DNA of 64,000 nucleotides, taken from contig NZ_CP054301.1 of NCBI RefSeq assembly GCF_013372285.1, forward strand, positions 2,721,001-2,785,000, read 5' to 3'. Source of the stretch: Marinomonas primoryensis (GTDB taxonomy: Bacteria > Pseudomonadota > Gammaproteobacteria > Pseudomonadales > Marinomonadaceae). The notes under the pieces are model-generated. The model was not told where the DNA came from. It did not search any database and saw only the letters and a list, made by a program, of their open reading frames with translations. How positions within the stretch are numbered: the stretch's first letter is position 1; each line of letters starts with the position of its first letter. Both the position numbers and the translations under genes were made by a program. Below are positions 25,446-35,581 of the stretch, in pieces.

Positions 25446-25880
25446 TTAAGAAGTCGATAGTAAGTGTTGCCCCCACAAAATTAAGGCATAACGAGCCGCT
25501 TTGCCAATCAAAACTAACGGTAAAAAATACCAAATAGGCGTACGAAACACACCCGATACTAAAGCAATCCCATCACCAACAACAGGAAGCCAAGTAAATA
25601 ATAAACTCCAGATGCCGTAACGGTTAAACAAGCGTTCGGCTTTTTGTCGAGTCTCAGCGTTTATGGGGAACCATTTTTTGTGTTCATATCGAACCAAATA
25701 CAACCCCAACAACCAGTTGGTTAAGCCACCTAATGTATTACCTACACTGGCCCAAAACCATAAAAAAACCACGGACAGTGTCGCGTCATTGGCATAATAA
25801 AGTAATACCGCCTCTGATCCAAAAGGCAAAATAGTTGCCGACAAAAATGAAACAAAAAAAATGAATAAATAATCCAACAC
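25446..25880 (-). CDS. YqaA-like small DedA/SNARE-associated membrane protein
   Basis: The product has about 144 residues with several membrane helices and the YqaA pattern: FLSATILPFGSEAVLL, the GNTLGGLTNWLLG motif, KAERLFNRYGIWSLLFTWLPVVGDGIALVSGV, and a terminal helix with RYALILWG. The start is uncertain: GTG at 25880 and TTG at 25877 share an AGAGA element; a GTG at 25919 has no good site. Family members are inner-membrane proteins of poorly known function, related to DedA lipid-transport proteins. Confidence 0.85.
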   Translation of the reverse strand: MLDYLFIFFVSFLSATILPFGSEAVLLYYANDATLSVVFLWFWASVGNTLGGLTNWLLGLYLVRYEHKKWFPINAETRQKAERLFNRYGIWSLLFTWLPVVGDGIALVSGVFRTPIWYFLPLVLIGKAARYALILWGQHLLSTS

Positions 25881-26139
25881 GACGTCTCTATATCTACTTT
25901 TATGGAAACAATAAAGCACCTAAATGCGAAAACAATGATCTAGCTCAATATCCCGCTACTAGGCAATATGTATAAAAACACTTAACCTAGAAAAATGACC
26001 AAGTGTAAAAATAATTAAGTCGTCAATATGATATTTCCTTCAATTCAGTAAGTTGTTAAAACGCTTAGTTGAATAATATATTGAGCTCGAGTTTTATTTA
26101 CTAGTGCCAAAATAAACAGATCTAAAAAACGGAGACGAC

Positions 26140-27756
26140 ATGCTGGATCGCATTAATGATATTAAAATACGTTACAAGTTATGGGCCATAATTGGACTTA
26201 TGTCCATGGGAACAACCGCTCTAATTTTAGTCTCACTTACGTCTTTGTTTAACAGCCATGTTGATGCTCGAAATGACCGAACACAAGATATTTTGGACAT
26301 CGTAAACTCGACGTTATCACCCATTTATAAAAAACAACAATCAGGTGAGCTGACCGCCGATCAAGCAAAAAATCAGGCCATTACGCTTTTATCTGCATTC
26401 AAGTATGGCAATAAACAAAGCCTTTGGATCATCAATAAAAACAATCTTACTTTAATCAATGCCCCAATAACCTATAAAAACAATCACACTCCTGCTTCTC
26501 TTACTGAAGCACTCAAAAATCCACAAGCATCATCAGTAGAAAAGAATTATCAGGCGATAACATTTGAGTATCAGGGTAACGATGGCACAGCACACCGGAT
26601 GCTCGCCAGCGCATATACTTTTACGCCATGGAATATCACCATCATTGCCACCGCATCCATGGATGCGGTCATGAGCTTTTTCTTAAACGCATTAGTCGAT
26701 TATGCCATTTTAGTGAGCGTATTAACCGTCTTAGTCGGAGGTACGGCACTCTATATTATTCATTTGGTCACCAGCCGCGTGACGTCGCTGTGCAAAACCA
26801 TGACATCGGTGCAACACTCCGGAGATCTAACACAACGTGTCGAGTTTACTGGCCAAGATGAAATGGGCGAAATGTCGCGCGCCTTTAATAGCATGATGAA
26901 CGACTTTCAATCCATCGTGCGCAATGTCGGCCACTCCAGTGAGACCCTAGATAATATCGTCGGTCAGACCAATAGATCGACCCAAAAAACAGCGCAAGGT
27001 GTGAGTAAACAATTATCCAATACGGAAAAAGCCACTGATCTGATGCAAAGTGTGATGACCTCCGTTGAAGACACGCTCGCCATTGCCGAGCAAGCAAACC
27101 ATACGACACAAGAACTTGACCAGCATTCCAAACAGGGTCTTGGTGTCATGAACAAAGCCAACCAAGACATACAACAACTGTCTATTGAAGTTGGAGACGC
27201 GGCAATACAGATTCAAAAATTACGCGAAGCGGTCACACACATTAACGAACGATTAGGCATCATTGCAGAAGTGGCAGACCAGACCAACTTACTCGCGCTC
27301 AATGCCGCCATTGAAGCCGCTCGAGCGGGTGAACAAGGCAGAGGATTTGCCGTTGTGGCGGACGAAGTTCGTCATCTTGCCCAACGTTCGCAATTAGCGG
27401 CAACTGAAATTGGCGGATTAATCGATCAATTGACACAACAAACACTGACCACAGTGGACGTCATGGAGACAGCCCGAAACACGGCTAATCAAGGTGCGGA
27501 GCAGACTTCTCAAGCGGGTCAGGCATTTACTGAGATTGCCAATGGCGTGCTGTCCATTTCCAAACTGAACAGTAATATTAGCCAAGCGGCTGAGCGTCAA
27601 TATGAGTCTTCAAAAACGGTTCACCAAACATTGGAAAGCATCGCCAATGTTTGTGAAGATACCAACCATAATTCTACTGATATTCAAACGTCCGTGAACA
27701 ATTTACAAGAATGCGCCAGTCAATTACGCCAATTGGTGCATCAGTTTAGTACCTAA
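26140..27756 (+). CDS. Methyl-accepting chemotaxis protein with periplasmic Cache-like sensor
   Basis: The 538-residue receptor has a TM helix (about 14-35), a periplasmic domain of about 150 residues that resembles a single Cache (sCache_2) fold, with the [22 protein letters not shown] region, a second TM (about 185-210), a HAMP domain ([12 protein letters not shown] with [14 protein letters not shown]) and a cytoplasmic signalling coiled coil. The hairpin tip is [35 protein letters not shown]. It signals to CheA/CheW; the ligand is unknown, small carboxylates being common for this class. GGAG precedes the ATG. It is a single gene. Confidence 0.95.
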   Translation: MLDRINDIKIRYKLWAIIGLMSMGTTALILVSLTSLFNSHVDARNDRTQDILDIVNSTLSPIYKKQQSGELTADQAKNQAITLLSAFKYGNKQSLWIINKNNLTLINAPITYKNNHTPASLTEALKNPQASSVEKNYQAITFEYQGNDGTAHRMLASAYTFTPWNITIIATASMDAVMSFFLNALVDYAILVSVLTVLVGGTALYIIHLVTSRVTSLCKTMTSVQHSGDLTQRVEFTGQDEMGEMSRAFNSMMNDFQSIVRNVGHSSETLDNIVGQTNRSTQKTAQGVSKQLSNTEKATDLMQSVMTSVEDTLAIAEQANHTTQELDQHSKQGLGVMNKANQDIQQLSIEVGDAAIQIQKLREAVTHINERLGIIAEVADQTNLLALNAAIEAARAGEQGRGFAVVADEVRHLAQRSQLAATEIGGLIDQLTQQTLTTVDVMETARNTANQGAEQTSQAGQAFTEIANGVLSISKLNSNISQAAERQYESSKTVHQTLESIANVCEDTNHNSTDIQTSVNNLQECASQLRQLVHQFST

Positions 27757-27867
27757 TCAAAAAGGGATAGCGCTCTCAAAAAAACACAACCTCTTACCGT
27801 ATTTCTACTAATGCTACTTTCATTTAATCTACAAAATTCATGTTAAGTGCACCTTAATCGTCTACTT

Positions 27868-27901
27868 ATGCTCTTATTCTGTGCATAAAAGAGCATTTTT
27901 T
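27868..27901 (+). terminator. Intrinsic terminator downstream of the chemoreceptor
   Basis: ATGCTCTT pairs with AAGAGCAT around a 13-nt loop and runs into TTTTT. It lies 110 bp after the chemoreceptor stop, in the 327-bp spacer 27757-28083. The rest of that spacer holds a promoter candidate and a small hairpin GACCGA-CAAC-TCGGTC (28035-28050) in the leader of the next gene. Confidence 0.65.
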
Positions 27902-27962
27902 AGAAAATAATGTCCTTTCCAAAAATTAAGTGAAAAAGAAACAATTTTACTACTTTAACTTC

Positions 27963-27992
27963 TTGGTGAGTCCCATTAAGTTTGGGTATAGT
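27963..27992 (+). promoter_or_regulatory. Candidate sigma-70 promoter for the glycogen operon
   Basis: TTGGTG (27963-27968) and TATAGT (27987-27992) are separated by 18 bp, about 90 bp before the first gene of the cluster. It is a reasonable but unproven match to -35 and -10 elements. Confidence 0.4.
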
Positions 27993-28083
27993 GGTTTTAA
28001 CTCAATTCACCTCTATCGACTAAATTTGGTCTAAGACCGACAACTCGGTCCTACAAACCGTTACGTTTTCTAAAGGATCAAAC

Positions 28084-31000
28084 ATGGCATCTGATACACA
28101 AGATAAGCTAGATTCTCTTTATCAACATATACAGGCGGTTATTTTATCCCGCCAGCACCCAGTGACAGGGCTTTTCCCTGCCAGCACCAGCATCAATAAT
28201 CACGGTAATTACACCGATGCTTGGGTTCGAGACAATGTCTACAGTATACAAGCCGTATGGGCATTACATTTGGCCTATAAACGTGCCTCAAATCCTCAAA
28301 AGCGCGCTAATGAACTTGAGTTTACCTGTATCAAAATGATGCGCGGGCTGCTATTTGCCATGATGCGACAATCCCACAAAGTCGAAGCATTCAAACACAG
28401 CTTGGACCCAAAAGACGCGCTGCATGCAAAATACGATACTAAAACAGGCTTAGAAGCCGTCGCAGATGACGCATGGGGACATTTGCAAATCGATGCCACC
28501 AGCTTTTATCTGTTGATGCTGGCGCAAATGACCAAAGCGGGCAGCAAACTCATCTTTTCTCGTGATGAATTTAATTTTATCCAAAATCTTATTTATTACA
28601 TTTCTCGTACTTATCGCACGCCAGATTACGGTATTTGGGAACGAGGCAATAAGGTTAACAATGGTAAAGCCGAAATAAACGCCAGTTCTGTTGGCATGGC
28701 AAAAGCCGCGATGGAAGGCATGGACGGCTTAAACCTATTTGGCGAAGATGGTCCAGAATGGGCCGTCGTTCACTCCTTTGCTGATGCGGTTGCCCGCGCA
28801 GGCTCGGTACTACAATCCTTGTTACCCAAAGAATCTCGTTCTAAAGAAGTCGACAGTGCTGTCCTGAGTATCATTGGCTTTCCGGCATTTGCCGTAAATG
28901 ATGAAAAGTTAACCCGACGCACACGCAAGGAAATCATCAGTAAGTTAGGCGGTGAATACGGCTGTAAGCGTTTTTTATTAGATGGTCACCAGTCTGAACT
29001 CGAAGACCAAAGCCGAATTTATTATGAATACGATGAGCTCATTAACTTCGAGCACATTGAGTCCGAATGGCCGCTTTTCTTCACCTACCTTTATATTGAC
29101 CGTTTGTTTGCCAGAGACTGGGAAAGTGCCAATTATTATCGCCATAAATTAGAATCGTTAATGGTCGAAAAAGACGGTCAGATGCTCTTGCCGGAATTGT
29201 ATTATGTTCCACAAGAAAATATTTTAGCCGAGAAAGAAAACCCAGGATCACAAAAACGTGTGCCCAATGACAATCTGCCATTGGTCTGGGCGCAAAGTCT
29301 GTATTTGGTTGGTAAAATGCTCGATGAAGAGCTCATAAAAACTGACGACCTTGACCCCCTCGGTTTGCATCGCATTCAGCACAGGCCAAACAAAGTGACC
29401 ACGTCCATGGTTATTTTGGCGCAAAACGATAAGGTAAAACAAAAACTACTAGACGCGGGTTGTTTATGCCAAACCCTTGAAGACATCGCGCCGCTGAAAG
29501 CCATTAGTGCGGGTCAACTGGTGGAGACTTACCGCCACCTTGGCGCCTCTGAAACATTAGGTCTTACAGGTCGACCTAATCGCGCGTTAAACAGCTTAGC
29601 GACGTCTCAGGCATTTAGTATTAACGACGAAAGTTTTTTGTGCTTGTCTTGGATTCAGAACGAAGACAAAGATTACCGAAAAATTGACCCAGCACTCTTT
29701 CAAGCCCACATACGTAATGAATTAAAAACCATCGCCGATCATTGGTATTATCAGGCCAATGCGGTTTTCAGCATACTCATCGATGAAGCCATGAGTGACA
29801 TGAAAGGCAGCGATGAACTATTTGAATTTATTCGATTATTGCAAAAACGTGAGCACGAAGAGTTTCTCGTTATTCCTCAGTCTGCGAAAAATGCATTCAA
29901 GTCAGGTAACCGTCGCGCCATTATTATCAATACGCTCGACCATAATCAACTCGAAGTGAACCTTCCTGTCCATGATGCTCCTTGGCCTTTATCTGCAGAA
30001 CCAAAAGCTTACGACGCTGCCGCCATAAAAAATCTCGATACTGATAATTTACTGGCTCGACTCAACGAGCAGCCAGACCTAAATGAAGCGATTGATTGTT
30101 TAATGGAGCTGGGGACACGTCGAGCACTGATGAACACAATTCCAAACTCTATGCCGGCGATTACCGCTTATAAAGTGTTAAACAGCGTTTATTATCAAGC
30201 GCTATTGTTGGAAAATTGGCATTGTGCAAGACAGCTGTACTCTTTGATATTGAAGCCCTCGACTGATCTTGCGACCTACATTGCCGACATCACGGTTCGC
30301 CAACGCTTGCTCGTCATTGGCGAAACGCCAGAGACAGAAGTCGATATAAGCACGCCATTAGATCAAGACGTCATCTTAGAAATGCTAAGGAGCGTGTCTT
30401 CATCACCTATTGGATTGGTGATTTGTCATGAGCTCATTGCCATTGTTGGCACATTCATAAAAGTTCACCCAGAGTTTTTCTCAGGGGTGCGTACGATTAG
30501 AATTCATAACCTTGCTTTACTCTGCGCTCGACAATTTAATCCTGATGAAAACGCACCCGTATTTGACACATTATCCAAAGTATCACCAAGCGAGCTTTAC
30601 GAAGCACTCAAACAAGTGTTACAACAAAAGCACGATGAATTTGCTCACGTGGCAAATAATATGCGCTATCACCACAGCACGGATGCTCAAAGCAAAATGA
30701 AAGATGTAGACTGGTTTGATTGGCGTGCCGAGCAAGGCATGATAACAAAACTGCCTGAGTCCATGTTATTGCAGCTCTGGGAAAGCTTGAGTCATGCAAA
30801 TACCATCGTGTTCGGTGATGTACAAAGTAATACCGCACTCGATTGTAAACGCGCACTCAGTTCAATGACGCCTGGCGAAGACACTTTTGCGCTCTTAATC
30901 GAGCTATTAACGTCAGACATCCACCCTAGCTGGTATAAAAGTCTTATTTTTGAAGGCTTGTATGCCTTTATTCAGTTTTGCCAACAACATAAAACTTGCA

Positions 31001-31209
31001 AATTTGATCAAGAAATCAATTTGCCGGTCTTAGTTTCTCAGGCCGCGCTAGATCACGCGAAGCAGCACCAAGTAGAACACCCAGAAGACAGCAGAGCTGA
31101 GGCTGCACTAGACGAATTTGCACAAATAACACCAAATAAAGTCAACCAATATTTGCGTTGGGCAGTGAGCAAACTCCACAGTCACCAGCACCAACACTCA
31201 TCGAGTTAA
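28084..31209 (+). CDS. Bacterial phosphorylase kinase alpha/beta-like protein (GH15-related)
   Basis: The 1041-residue protein begins with a glucoamylase-like (GH15) alpha/alpha-barrel: NYTDAWVRDNVYSIQAVWAL, DDAWGHLQIDATSFYL, and YGIWERGNK (Trp185-Glu186) followed by INASSVGMAKAAM. From memory it tracks animal phosphorylase kinase alpha/beta well beyond the barrel: LLPKESRSKEVDSAVL, GGEYGCKRFLLDGHQSELED, ELYYVPQENILAEKENPGSQ, LGLTGRPNRALNSL, and near the C-terminus a LPESMLLQLWESL...MTPGED segment. In animals these subunits regulate the kinase that activates glycogen phosphorylase. Here glgB starts 27 bp downstream, so a glycogen role is very likely; whether it is an enzyme or a regulator is open. 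GGA lies before the ATG. Confidence 0.88.
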   Translation: MASDTQDKLDSLYQHIQAVILSRQHPVTGLFPASTSINNHGNYTDAWVRDNVYSIQAVWALHLAYKRASNPQKRANELEFTCIKMMRGLLFAMMRQSHKVEAFKHSLDPKDALHAKYDTKTGLEAVADDAWGHLQIDATSFYLLMLAQMTKAGSKLIFSRDEFNFIQNLIYYISRTYRTPDYGIWERGNKVNNGKAEINASSVGMAKAAMEGMDGLNLFGEDGPEWAVVHSFADAVARAGSVLQSLLPKESRSKEVDSAVLSIIGFPAFAVNDEKLTRRTRKEIISKLGGEYGCKRFLLDGHQSELEDQSRIYYEYDELINFEHIESEWPLFFTYLYIDRLFARDWESANYYRHKLESLMVEKDGQMLLPELYYVPQENILAEKENPGSQKRVPNDNLPLVWAQSLYLVGKMLDEELIKTDDLDPLGLHRIQHRPNKVTTSMVILAQNDKVKQKLLDAGCLCQTLEDIAPLKAISAGQLVETYRHLGASETLGLTGRPNRALNSLATSQAFSINDESFLCLSWIQNEDKDYRKIDPALFQAHIRNELKTIADHWYYQANAVFSILIDEAMSDMKGSDELFEFIRLLQKREHEEFLVIPQSAKNAFKSGNRRAIIINTLDHNQLEVNLPVHDAPWPLSAEPKAYDAAAIKNLDTDNLLARLNEQPDLNEAIDCLMELGTRRALMNTIPNSMPAITAYKVLNSVYYQALLLENWHCARQLYSLILKPSTDLATYIADITVRQRLLVIGETPETEVDISTPLDQDVILEMLRSVSSSPIGLVICHELIAIVGTFIKVHPEFFSGVRTIRIHNLALLCARQFNPDENAPVFDTLSKVSPSELYEALKQVLQQKHDEFAHVANNMRYHHSTDAQSKMKDVDWFDWRAEQGMITKLPESMLLQLWESLSHANTIVFGDVQSNTALDCKRALSSMTPGEDTFALLIELLTSDIHPSWYKSLIFEGLYAFIQFCQQHKTCKFDQEINLPVLVSQAALDHAKQHQVEHPEDSRAEAALDEFAQITPNKVNQYLRWAVSKLHSHQHQHSSS

Positions 31210-31236
31210 CACACTCACTCTATGCTGGAGAAGTGA

Positions 31237-33432
31237 ATGGATTTAATAAAAAATGCCTTAATTAACGATGTGATGAACACACATTGCTCAGACCCGTTTG
31301 GCTGTTTAGGGCTACAGGAGTCTTCGTCTAAAATAGGTTTTTCGCTTATTGTTTGGCAACCGGAAGCAACGTCAATTCGAGTATTGGAAATAGAGACAGA
31401 TACGGTGTTGGCTCAAATGCACCAAGCCGATAACAAAGGCTTATTTTATGCCGAATGGCCAAAGGAAAAAGTACGTTTTCACTATCGCCTTGAGATTACT
31501 TACCAAGACAACAGCACTCATACGATAGTCGACCCATACCAATTTCCTAACACGACCTTTATAGACCCTGACCACCATCAAGCAAGCTTATACAAAAGCC
31601 AAGGGGCCATTCGCGCCAGTGCCGAGATCAATGACCAACTAACGATTCAAGGCACACGCTTTGCCGTTTACGCCCCTGCGGCGCGTTCTATTTCCGTCGT
31701 GGGTGATTTCAACAGCTGGGATGGTCGAACTCATCCTATGTCGAGTAACGGAGACGGCATCTGGCGATTGTTTATTCCCGATATTAATCATGGCGCTCGG
31801 TACAAGTTTGAAATCCGTTCTAAAACTGGTGAAATCCTCCCTCATCGCAGTGATCCCTATGCTCAGCGTATTGAACAATTCCCTTCTTTTTCGAGCGTAA
31901 CCTGCTTTGATAATAAGCACCAATGGCAAGATGATGCTTGGGTCAACCGCCCTATTGAAGACCTCTACGAAAAGCCTATGTGTGTGTACGAATTGCATCT
32001 AGGATCATGGCGTCGCAAGGAAGATAACCAACCTCTCACGTATCTTGAAATCAAAGATCAGCTTGTGCCCTACATTCAAGAAATGGGCTACACACACGTC
32101 GAACTATTGCCGATTACCGAATACCCATTCGATGGCTCATGGGGCTATCAGCCGGTTGGTTTGTACGCGGTAACGTCACGATTTGGTACGCCTGAAGACT
32201 TTAAAGTGCTGGTAGACGCACTGCATCAAGCTAACATCGGTGTCATTATGGATTGGGTTCCTGCACACTTTCCTGCGGACAGTCACGGTTTGGCCAATTT
32301 TGATGGCTCAAAACAATACGAGTATCCAGATCCTAAGAAAGGCTGGCACCCTGAATGGAATTCGCTAATTTACGACTTCGGCAAAGAGCATGTTGTTAAT
32401 TATCTTATTAGTAACGCGGTTTATTGGCTGGAAGAATTTCATATCGACGGCTTACGTGTCGATGCCGTTGCCTCTATGTTGTATTTGGATTACTCACGGG
32501 AAGATGGCGAATGGATTCCCAACAAAGACGGAGGCAATCATAACTACGAAGCCATTGATTTCTTACGTCGTTTAAATGAGACCGTTTATTTAAACCACCC
32601 TCACTGCTTTACTGTGGCTGAAGAATCCACCGCGTTTCCAGGCGTGTCTAAGCCCACTTACATGAATGGACTAGGCTTTGGCTTTAAATGGAATATGGGC
32701 TGGATGAATGACTCTCTAGACTACATTAAAAAAGACCCTATCTACCGACAACATCACCAAGGCGAATTAAGCTTTAGCATGGTTTATGCTTTTGATGAGC
32801 AGTTTGTTTTGCCGATTTCTCACGATGAAGTTGTCCATGGCAAAGGGTCAATGATCACTAAAATGCCAGGGGACTCTTGGCAGAAATTCGCTAATTTACG
32901 CGCCTTTTCCGCCTATATGTACTTCCATCCCGGTAAGAAACTCAATTTCATGGGTAATGAATTCGCGCAAGGCCGAGAATGGAGCCACGAACGCTCTTTG
33001 GATTGGCATTTGTTGGAAACTGATTTTCACAAATCACAGCAAGCATTATCAAAAGATCTAAACCATCTTTACCAAAATGAAGTGAGCTTGCACTTTGATC
33101 ACTCCCATCAGGGCTTTGAATGGATCAGTTACGACGATAGTGCGAACAGTATCTTAGCCTTTGCCCGAAAAGCCAAAGACCAAGATGCTCACTCAATAGC
33201 TGTCATTAACTTCACACCAACACCACATAGTAATTATCGCATTGGTGTTCCGAAAGCGGGATGTTATCAGATCATCATGAATACCGATGACAGTAGATAC
33301 ACTGGCAGCGGCTATGTTCAAGATCAAGAGTACAACACGCATGCGGTTAGTAGTCACGGTCGAGAGCACAGTATAGAACTACAAATTCCACCGCTGGCCG
33401 GTGTTTTATTAAAATGGCTAGGCGAGTCTTAG
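31237..33432 (+). CDS. glgB: 1,4-alpha-glucan branching enzyme
   Basis: It forms alpha-1,6 branches in glycogen. At 731 residues it has the full bacterial layout: an N-terminal extra beta domain (N1), CBM48 (FAVYAPAARSISVVGDFNSWDGR), the GH13_9 catalytic barrel (YTHVELLPITEYPFDGSWGYQ; VIMDWVPAHFP; nucleophile Asp in DGLRVDAVASMLYLDYSR; acid Glu in TVAEESTAFPG; SHDEVVHGKGS) and a C-terminal beta domain. GGAG lies before the ATG. It is the middle gene of the PhK-like/glgB/glgX operon; a palindrome covers its stop codon. Confidence 0.97.
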   Translation: MDLIKNALINDVMNTHCSDPFGCLGLQESSSKIGFSLIVWQPEATSIRVLEIETDTVLAQMHQADNKGLFYAEWPKEKVRFHYRLEITYQDNSTHTIVDPYQFPNTTFIDPDHHQASLYKSQGAIRASAEINDQLTIQGTRFAVYAPAARSISVVGDFNSWDGRTHPMSSNGDGIWRLFIPDINHGARYKFEIRSKTGEILPHRSDPYAQRIEQFPSFSSVTCFDNKHQWQDDAWVNRPIEDLYEKPMCVYELHLGSWRRKEDNQPLTYLEIKDQLVPYIQEMGYTHVELLPITEYPFDGSWGYQPVGLYAVTSRFGTPEDFKVLVDALHQANIGVIMDWVPAHFPADSHGLANFDGSKQYEYPDPKKGWHPEWNSLIYDFGKEHVVNYLISNAVYWLEEFHIDGLRVDAVASMLYLDYSREDGEWIPNKDGGNHNYEAIDFLRRLNETVYLNHPHCFTVAEESTAFPGVSKPTYMNGLGFGFKWNMGWMNDSLDYIKKDPIYRQHHQGELSFSMVYAFDEQFVLPISHDEVVHGKGSMITKMPGDSWQKFANLRAFSAYMYFHPGKKLNFMGNEFAQGREWSHERSLDWHLLETDFHKSQQALSKDLNHLYQNEVSLHFDHSHQGFEWISYDDSANSILAFARKAKDQDAHSIAVINFTPTPHSNYRIGVPKAGCYQIIMNTDDSRYTGSGYVQDQEYNTHAVSSHGREHSIELQIPPLAGVLLKWLGES

Positions 33433-33439
33433 ACTCGCC
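33421..33439 (+). repeat. Palindrome spanning the glgB stop codon
   Basis: GGCGAGTCTTAGACTCGCC is a perfect 9-1-9 inverted repeat that includes the glgB TAG. In RNA it can form an 8-bp stem with a TTA loop, 47 nt before the glgX start, and could modulate message stability or glgX expression. Confidence 0.6.
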
Positions 33440-33485
33440 ATCTAAGGTTTTAGTCACTTTAGATATCAACAACGCAGAGGTCTGC

Positions 33486-35513
33486 ATGAATTCACCCGCA
33501 CACCAAGTTACTACTGGCTCCACTTTTCCTCTTGGTGCCACGGTGACCAACAACGGAGTCAACTTCGCTGTTGTCTCTGAAGACGCCAGCCAACTCTATT
33601 TGTGCTTATTTGATAGCGATGGCAATGAACAGGAACCTCTGCCTTTCATCGATAAGCACAGAGGAATCTGGCACATGGAAGTCCTCGGTCTTAAAGAAAG
33701 CCAGCACTATGGCTTACGAGCCAAAGGAGAATTTAAGCCAGAACAGCAATTTGTCTTTAACGAACTCAAATTACTAATTGACCCTTACGCTAAAGACCTA
33801 AGCGAAAAGCTGGTTTGGCATGAAGACCAAACTGCTATTACAAAAGAAGGTCAGCCGCACTCGGTAGATTCGGCTTACTGTGTGCCTAAATCCATTGTTC
33901 GTACTATCCAAGCCAATGCAAATCGTCCTGCAAGAGTTAAAGTGGCGGCCACAAGTCGTGCCTTATATGAATTGCATGTAAAAGGCTTCAGCCAAAATTT
34001 GGCGATTGAAAACGAATTAAAAGGCACTTATCTAGGGGTGGTTTCTTCTGCAGGCATTGATCATCTAAAAAGCCTTAATATCACCACCATCCAGCTAATG
34101 CCCTGCTTTAGTTTTATGACAGAGCGTCATTTACAGCAATTAACACTCAATAATTATTGGGGCTACAACCCCGTTAGTTTCTTTGCACCAGAGCCTTCTT
34201 ACGCTAAAAAAGACGCGGTAATTGAGTTTCAACTAATGGTAGATGGCTTGCGAGAAGCGGGCTTTGAAGTCATTTTAGACGTGGTCTATAACCACACCGC
34301 TGAAAGCGAGTTAGACCAATCCAGCGTTTGTTTTCGCGGTTTAGACAACGCACGTTACTACCGCCATCAAGACGGACAATATCTAAATTACACGGGTTGC
34401 GGTAACTGCATTGACACATATCAACCCGCTAGCGTACGTCTTATCTGTGACAGTATGCGCTACTGGGTAGACGTCATGGGAGTGGATGGTTTTCGCTTTG
34501 ACTTAGGTGTGGACTTGGGTCGAACCGATCACGAATTCACGCCCAAAGCGCCGTTATTACAAGCCATTCTTCAAGACCCTATTTTGAGCCAAACTTGCCT
34601 AGTGATGGAGCCTTGGGATATTGGACCAAACGGCTATCAAGTTGGACAATTTCCCAAAGGGTTTCTTGAGTGCAACGACAAATACCGTGACACTATTCGT
34701 CGCTTTTGGCGCGGAGATGATGGACTTATACCTGAGTTTTCGACATGTTTTATGGGATCAAGAGATCTTTTCCATAAAGGGCATAAAAGCGCCTTAAATT
34801 CTGTCAATTACATTACCTATCACGATGGCTACACAATGAAGGATTTGGTGTCCTATCACCAACGACATAACCTAGCCAACATGGAAGAAAATCGAGATGG
34901 TCATGGTGATAATATCAGCCAAAACTTTGGTGTAGAAGGTGAAACAGACGACACAAAAATTCAACAACAACGCCTAAATCAACAACTTTGTTTTATGGCA
35001 ACCTTGTTATTAAGCCAAGGTACACCGCATATTTTAGGGGGGGATGAACTGTCTCACACCCAACAAGGCAATAATAATGCCTACTGCCAAGACAATGATA
35101 TTACGTGGCAAAATTGGCAGGAAAGCGAAGCCCGATCAGCACTGAATCATGCTATTTCAACCTTAATGGCGTTGCGTAAAACGTACCCCATTCTGGCAGA
35201 AATACACCTAGACGATGATCCACTTTATCAACATACGCCTTCAGACCATATCGAATGGTTAAATGAGCAAAGCACAGCAATGACGGCTGAAGATTGGTCG
35301 GATAACAGTCGTCACTACATTGCCTTGACGCTCGCACCAACGGACCGCTCTACACGTTTCTGGCTCGTGTTCTACAGCAGCGACGTCCCTCTAAGTGTAC
35401 CTTTTCCAATGGAAGACGCCACTATCGAGGCGCTTTATCAAACACCAGGGCTATCCATAACAGACAATTCGTTGCATTGTGCCTATCGTGGGGTCTTTAT
35501 TGGCAAAATGTAA
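33486..35513 (+). CDS. glgX: Glycogen debranching enzyme (isoamylase type)
   Basis: GlgX removes short alpha-1,6 branches left by phosphorylase. I start it at ATG 33486 (GCAGAGG upstream; family N-terminus TGSTFPLGATVTNNGVNFAV); a frame extension into glgB is untranslated. The 675 residues comprise CBM48 and a GH13_11 barrel: YELHVKGF, NNYWGYNPVSFFAPEPSYA, VILDVVYNHTAE, nucleophile Asp in DGFRFDLGVDLGR, acid Glu in LVMEPWDIGPNGYQVGQFP, and the long motif from HDGYTMKDLVSYHQRHN to NRDGHGDN. It is the last gene of the operon; no glgC, glgA or glgP follows. Confidence 0.95.
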   Translation: MNSPAHQVTTGSTFPLGATVTNNGVNFAVVSEDASQLYLCLFDSDGNEQEPLPFIDKHRGIWHMEVLGLKESQHYGLRAKGEFKPEQQFVFNELKLLIDPYAKDLSEKLVWHEDQTAITKEGQPHSVDSAYCVPKSIVRTIQANANRPARVKVAATSRALYELHVKGFSQNLAIENELKGTYLGVVSSAGIDHLKSLNITTIQLMPCFSFMTERHLQQLTLNNYWGYNPVSFFAPEPSYAKKDAVIEFQLMVDGLREAGFEVILDVVYNHTAESELDQSSVCFRGLDNARYYRHQDGQYLNYTGCGNCIDTYQPASVRLICDSMRYWVDVMGVDGFRFDLGVDLGRTDHEFTPKAPLLQAILQDPILSQTCLVMEPWDIGPNGYQVGQFPKGFLECNDKYRDTIRRFWRGDDGLIPEFSTCFMGSRDLFHKGHKSALNSVNYITYHDGYTMKDLVSYHQRHNLANMEENRDGHGDNISQNFGVEGETDDTKIQQQRLNQQLCFMATLLLSQGTPHILGGDELSHTQQGNNNAYCQDNDITWQNWQESEARSALNHAISTLMALRKTYPILAEIHLDDDPLYQHTPSDHIEWLNEQSTAMTAEDWSDNSRHYIALTLAPTDRSTRFWLVFYSSDVPLSVPFPMEDATIEALYQTPGLSITDNSLHCAYRGVFIGKM

Positions 35514-35550
35514 TTCTTCGTCTATGAATCAACCTGCGGATAAATAAACA

Positions 35551-35581
35551 ATTTAACGATGCCATTACAGCGTCGTTAAAT
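35551..35581. terminator. Convergent terminator between glgX and the ABC exporter
   Basis: ATTTAACGA and TCGTTAAAT pair around an imperfect inner stem. The hairpin covers the stop of the minus-strand ABC gene and is followed on that strand by a T-rich tract. Confidence 0.65.

Noticed and set aside
26026-26139. Flagellar sigma-28 promoter before the first chemoreceptor
   Set aside because: TAAA and a GATAT-like box occur with about the right spacing, but the match to GCCGATAA is too poor.
33414-33485. Longer N-terminus for GlgX
   Set aside because: It lies inside glgB coding sequence, lacks a ribosome binding site and does not match the family N-terminus.
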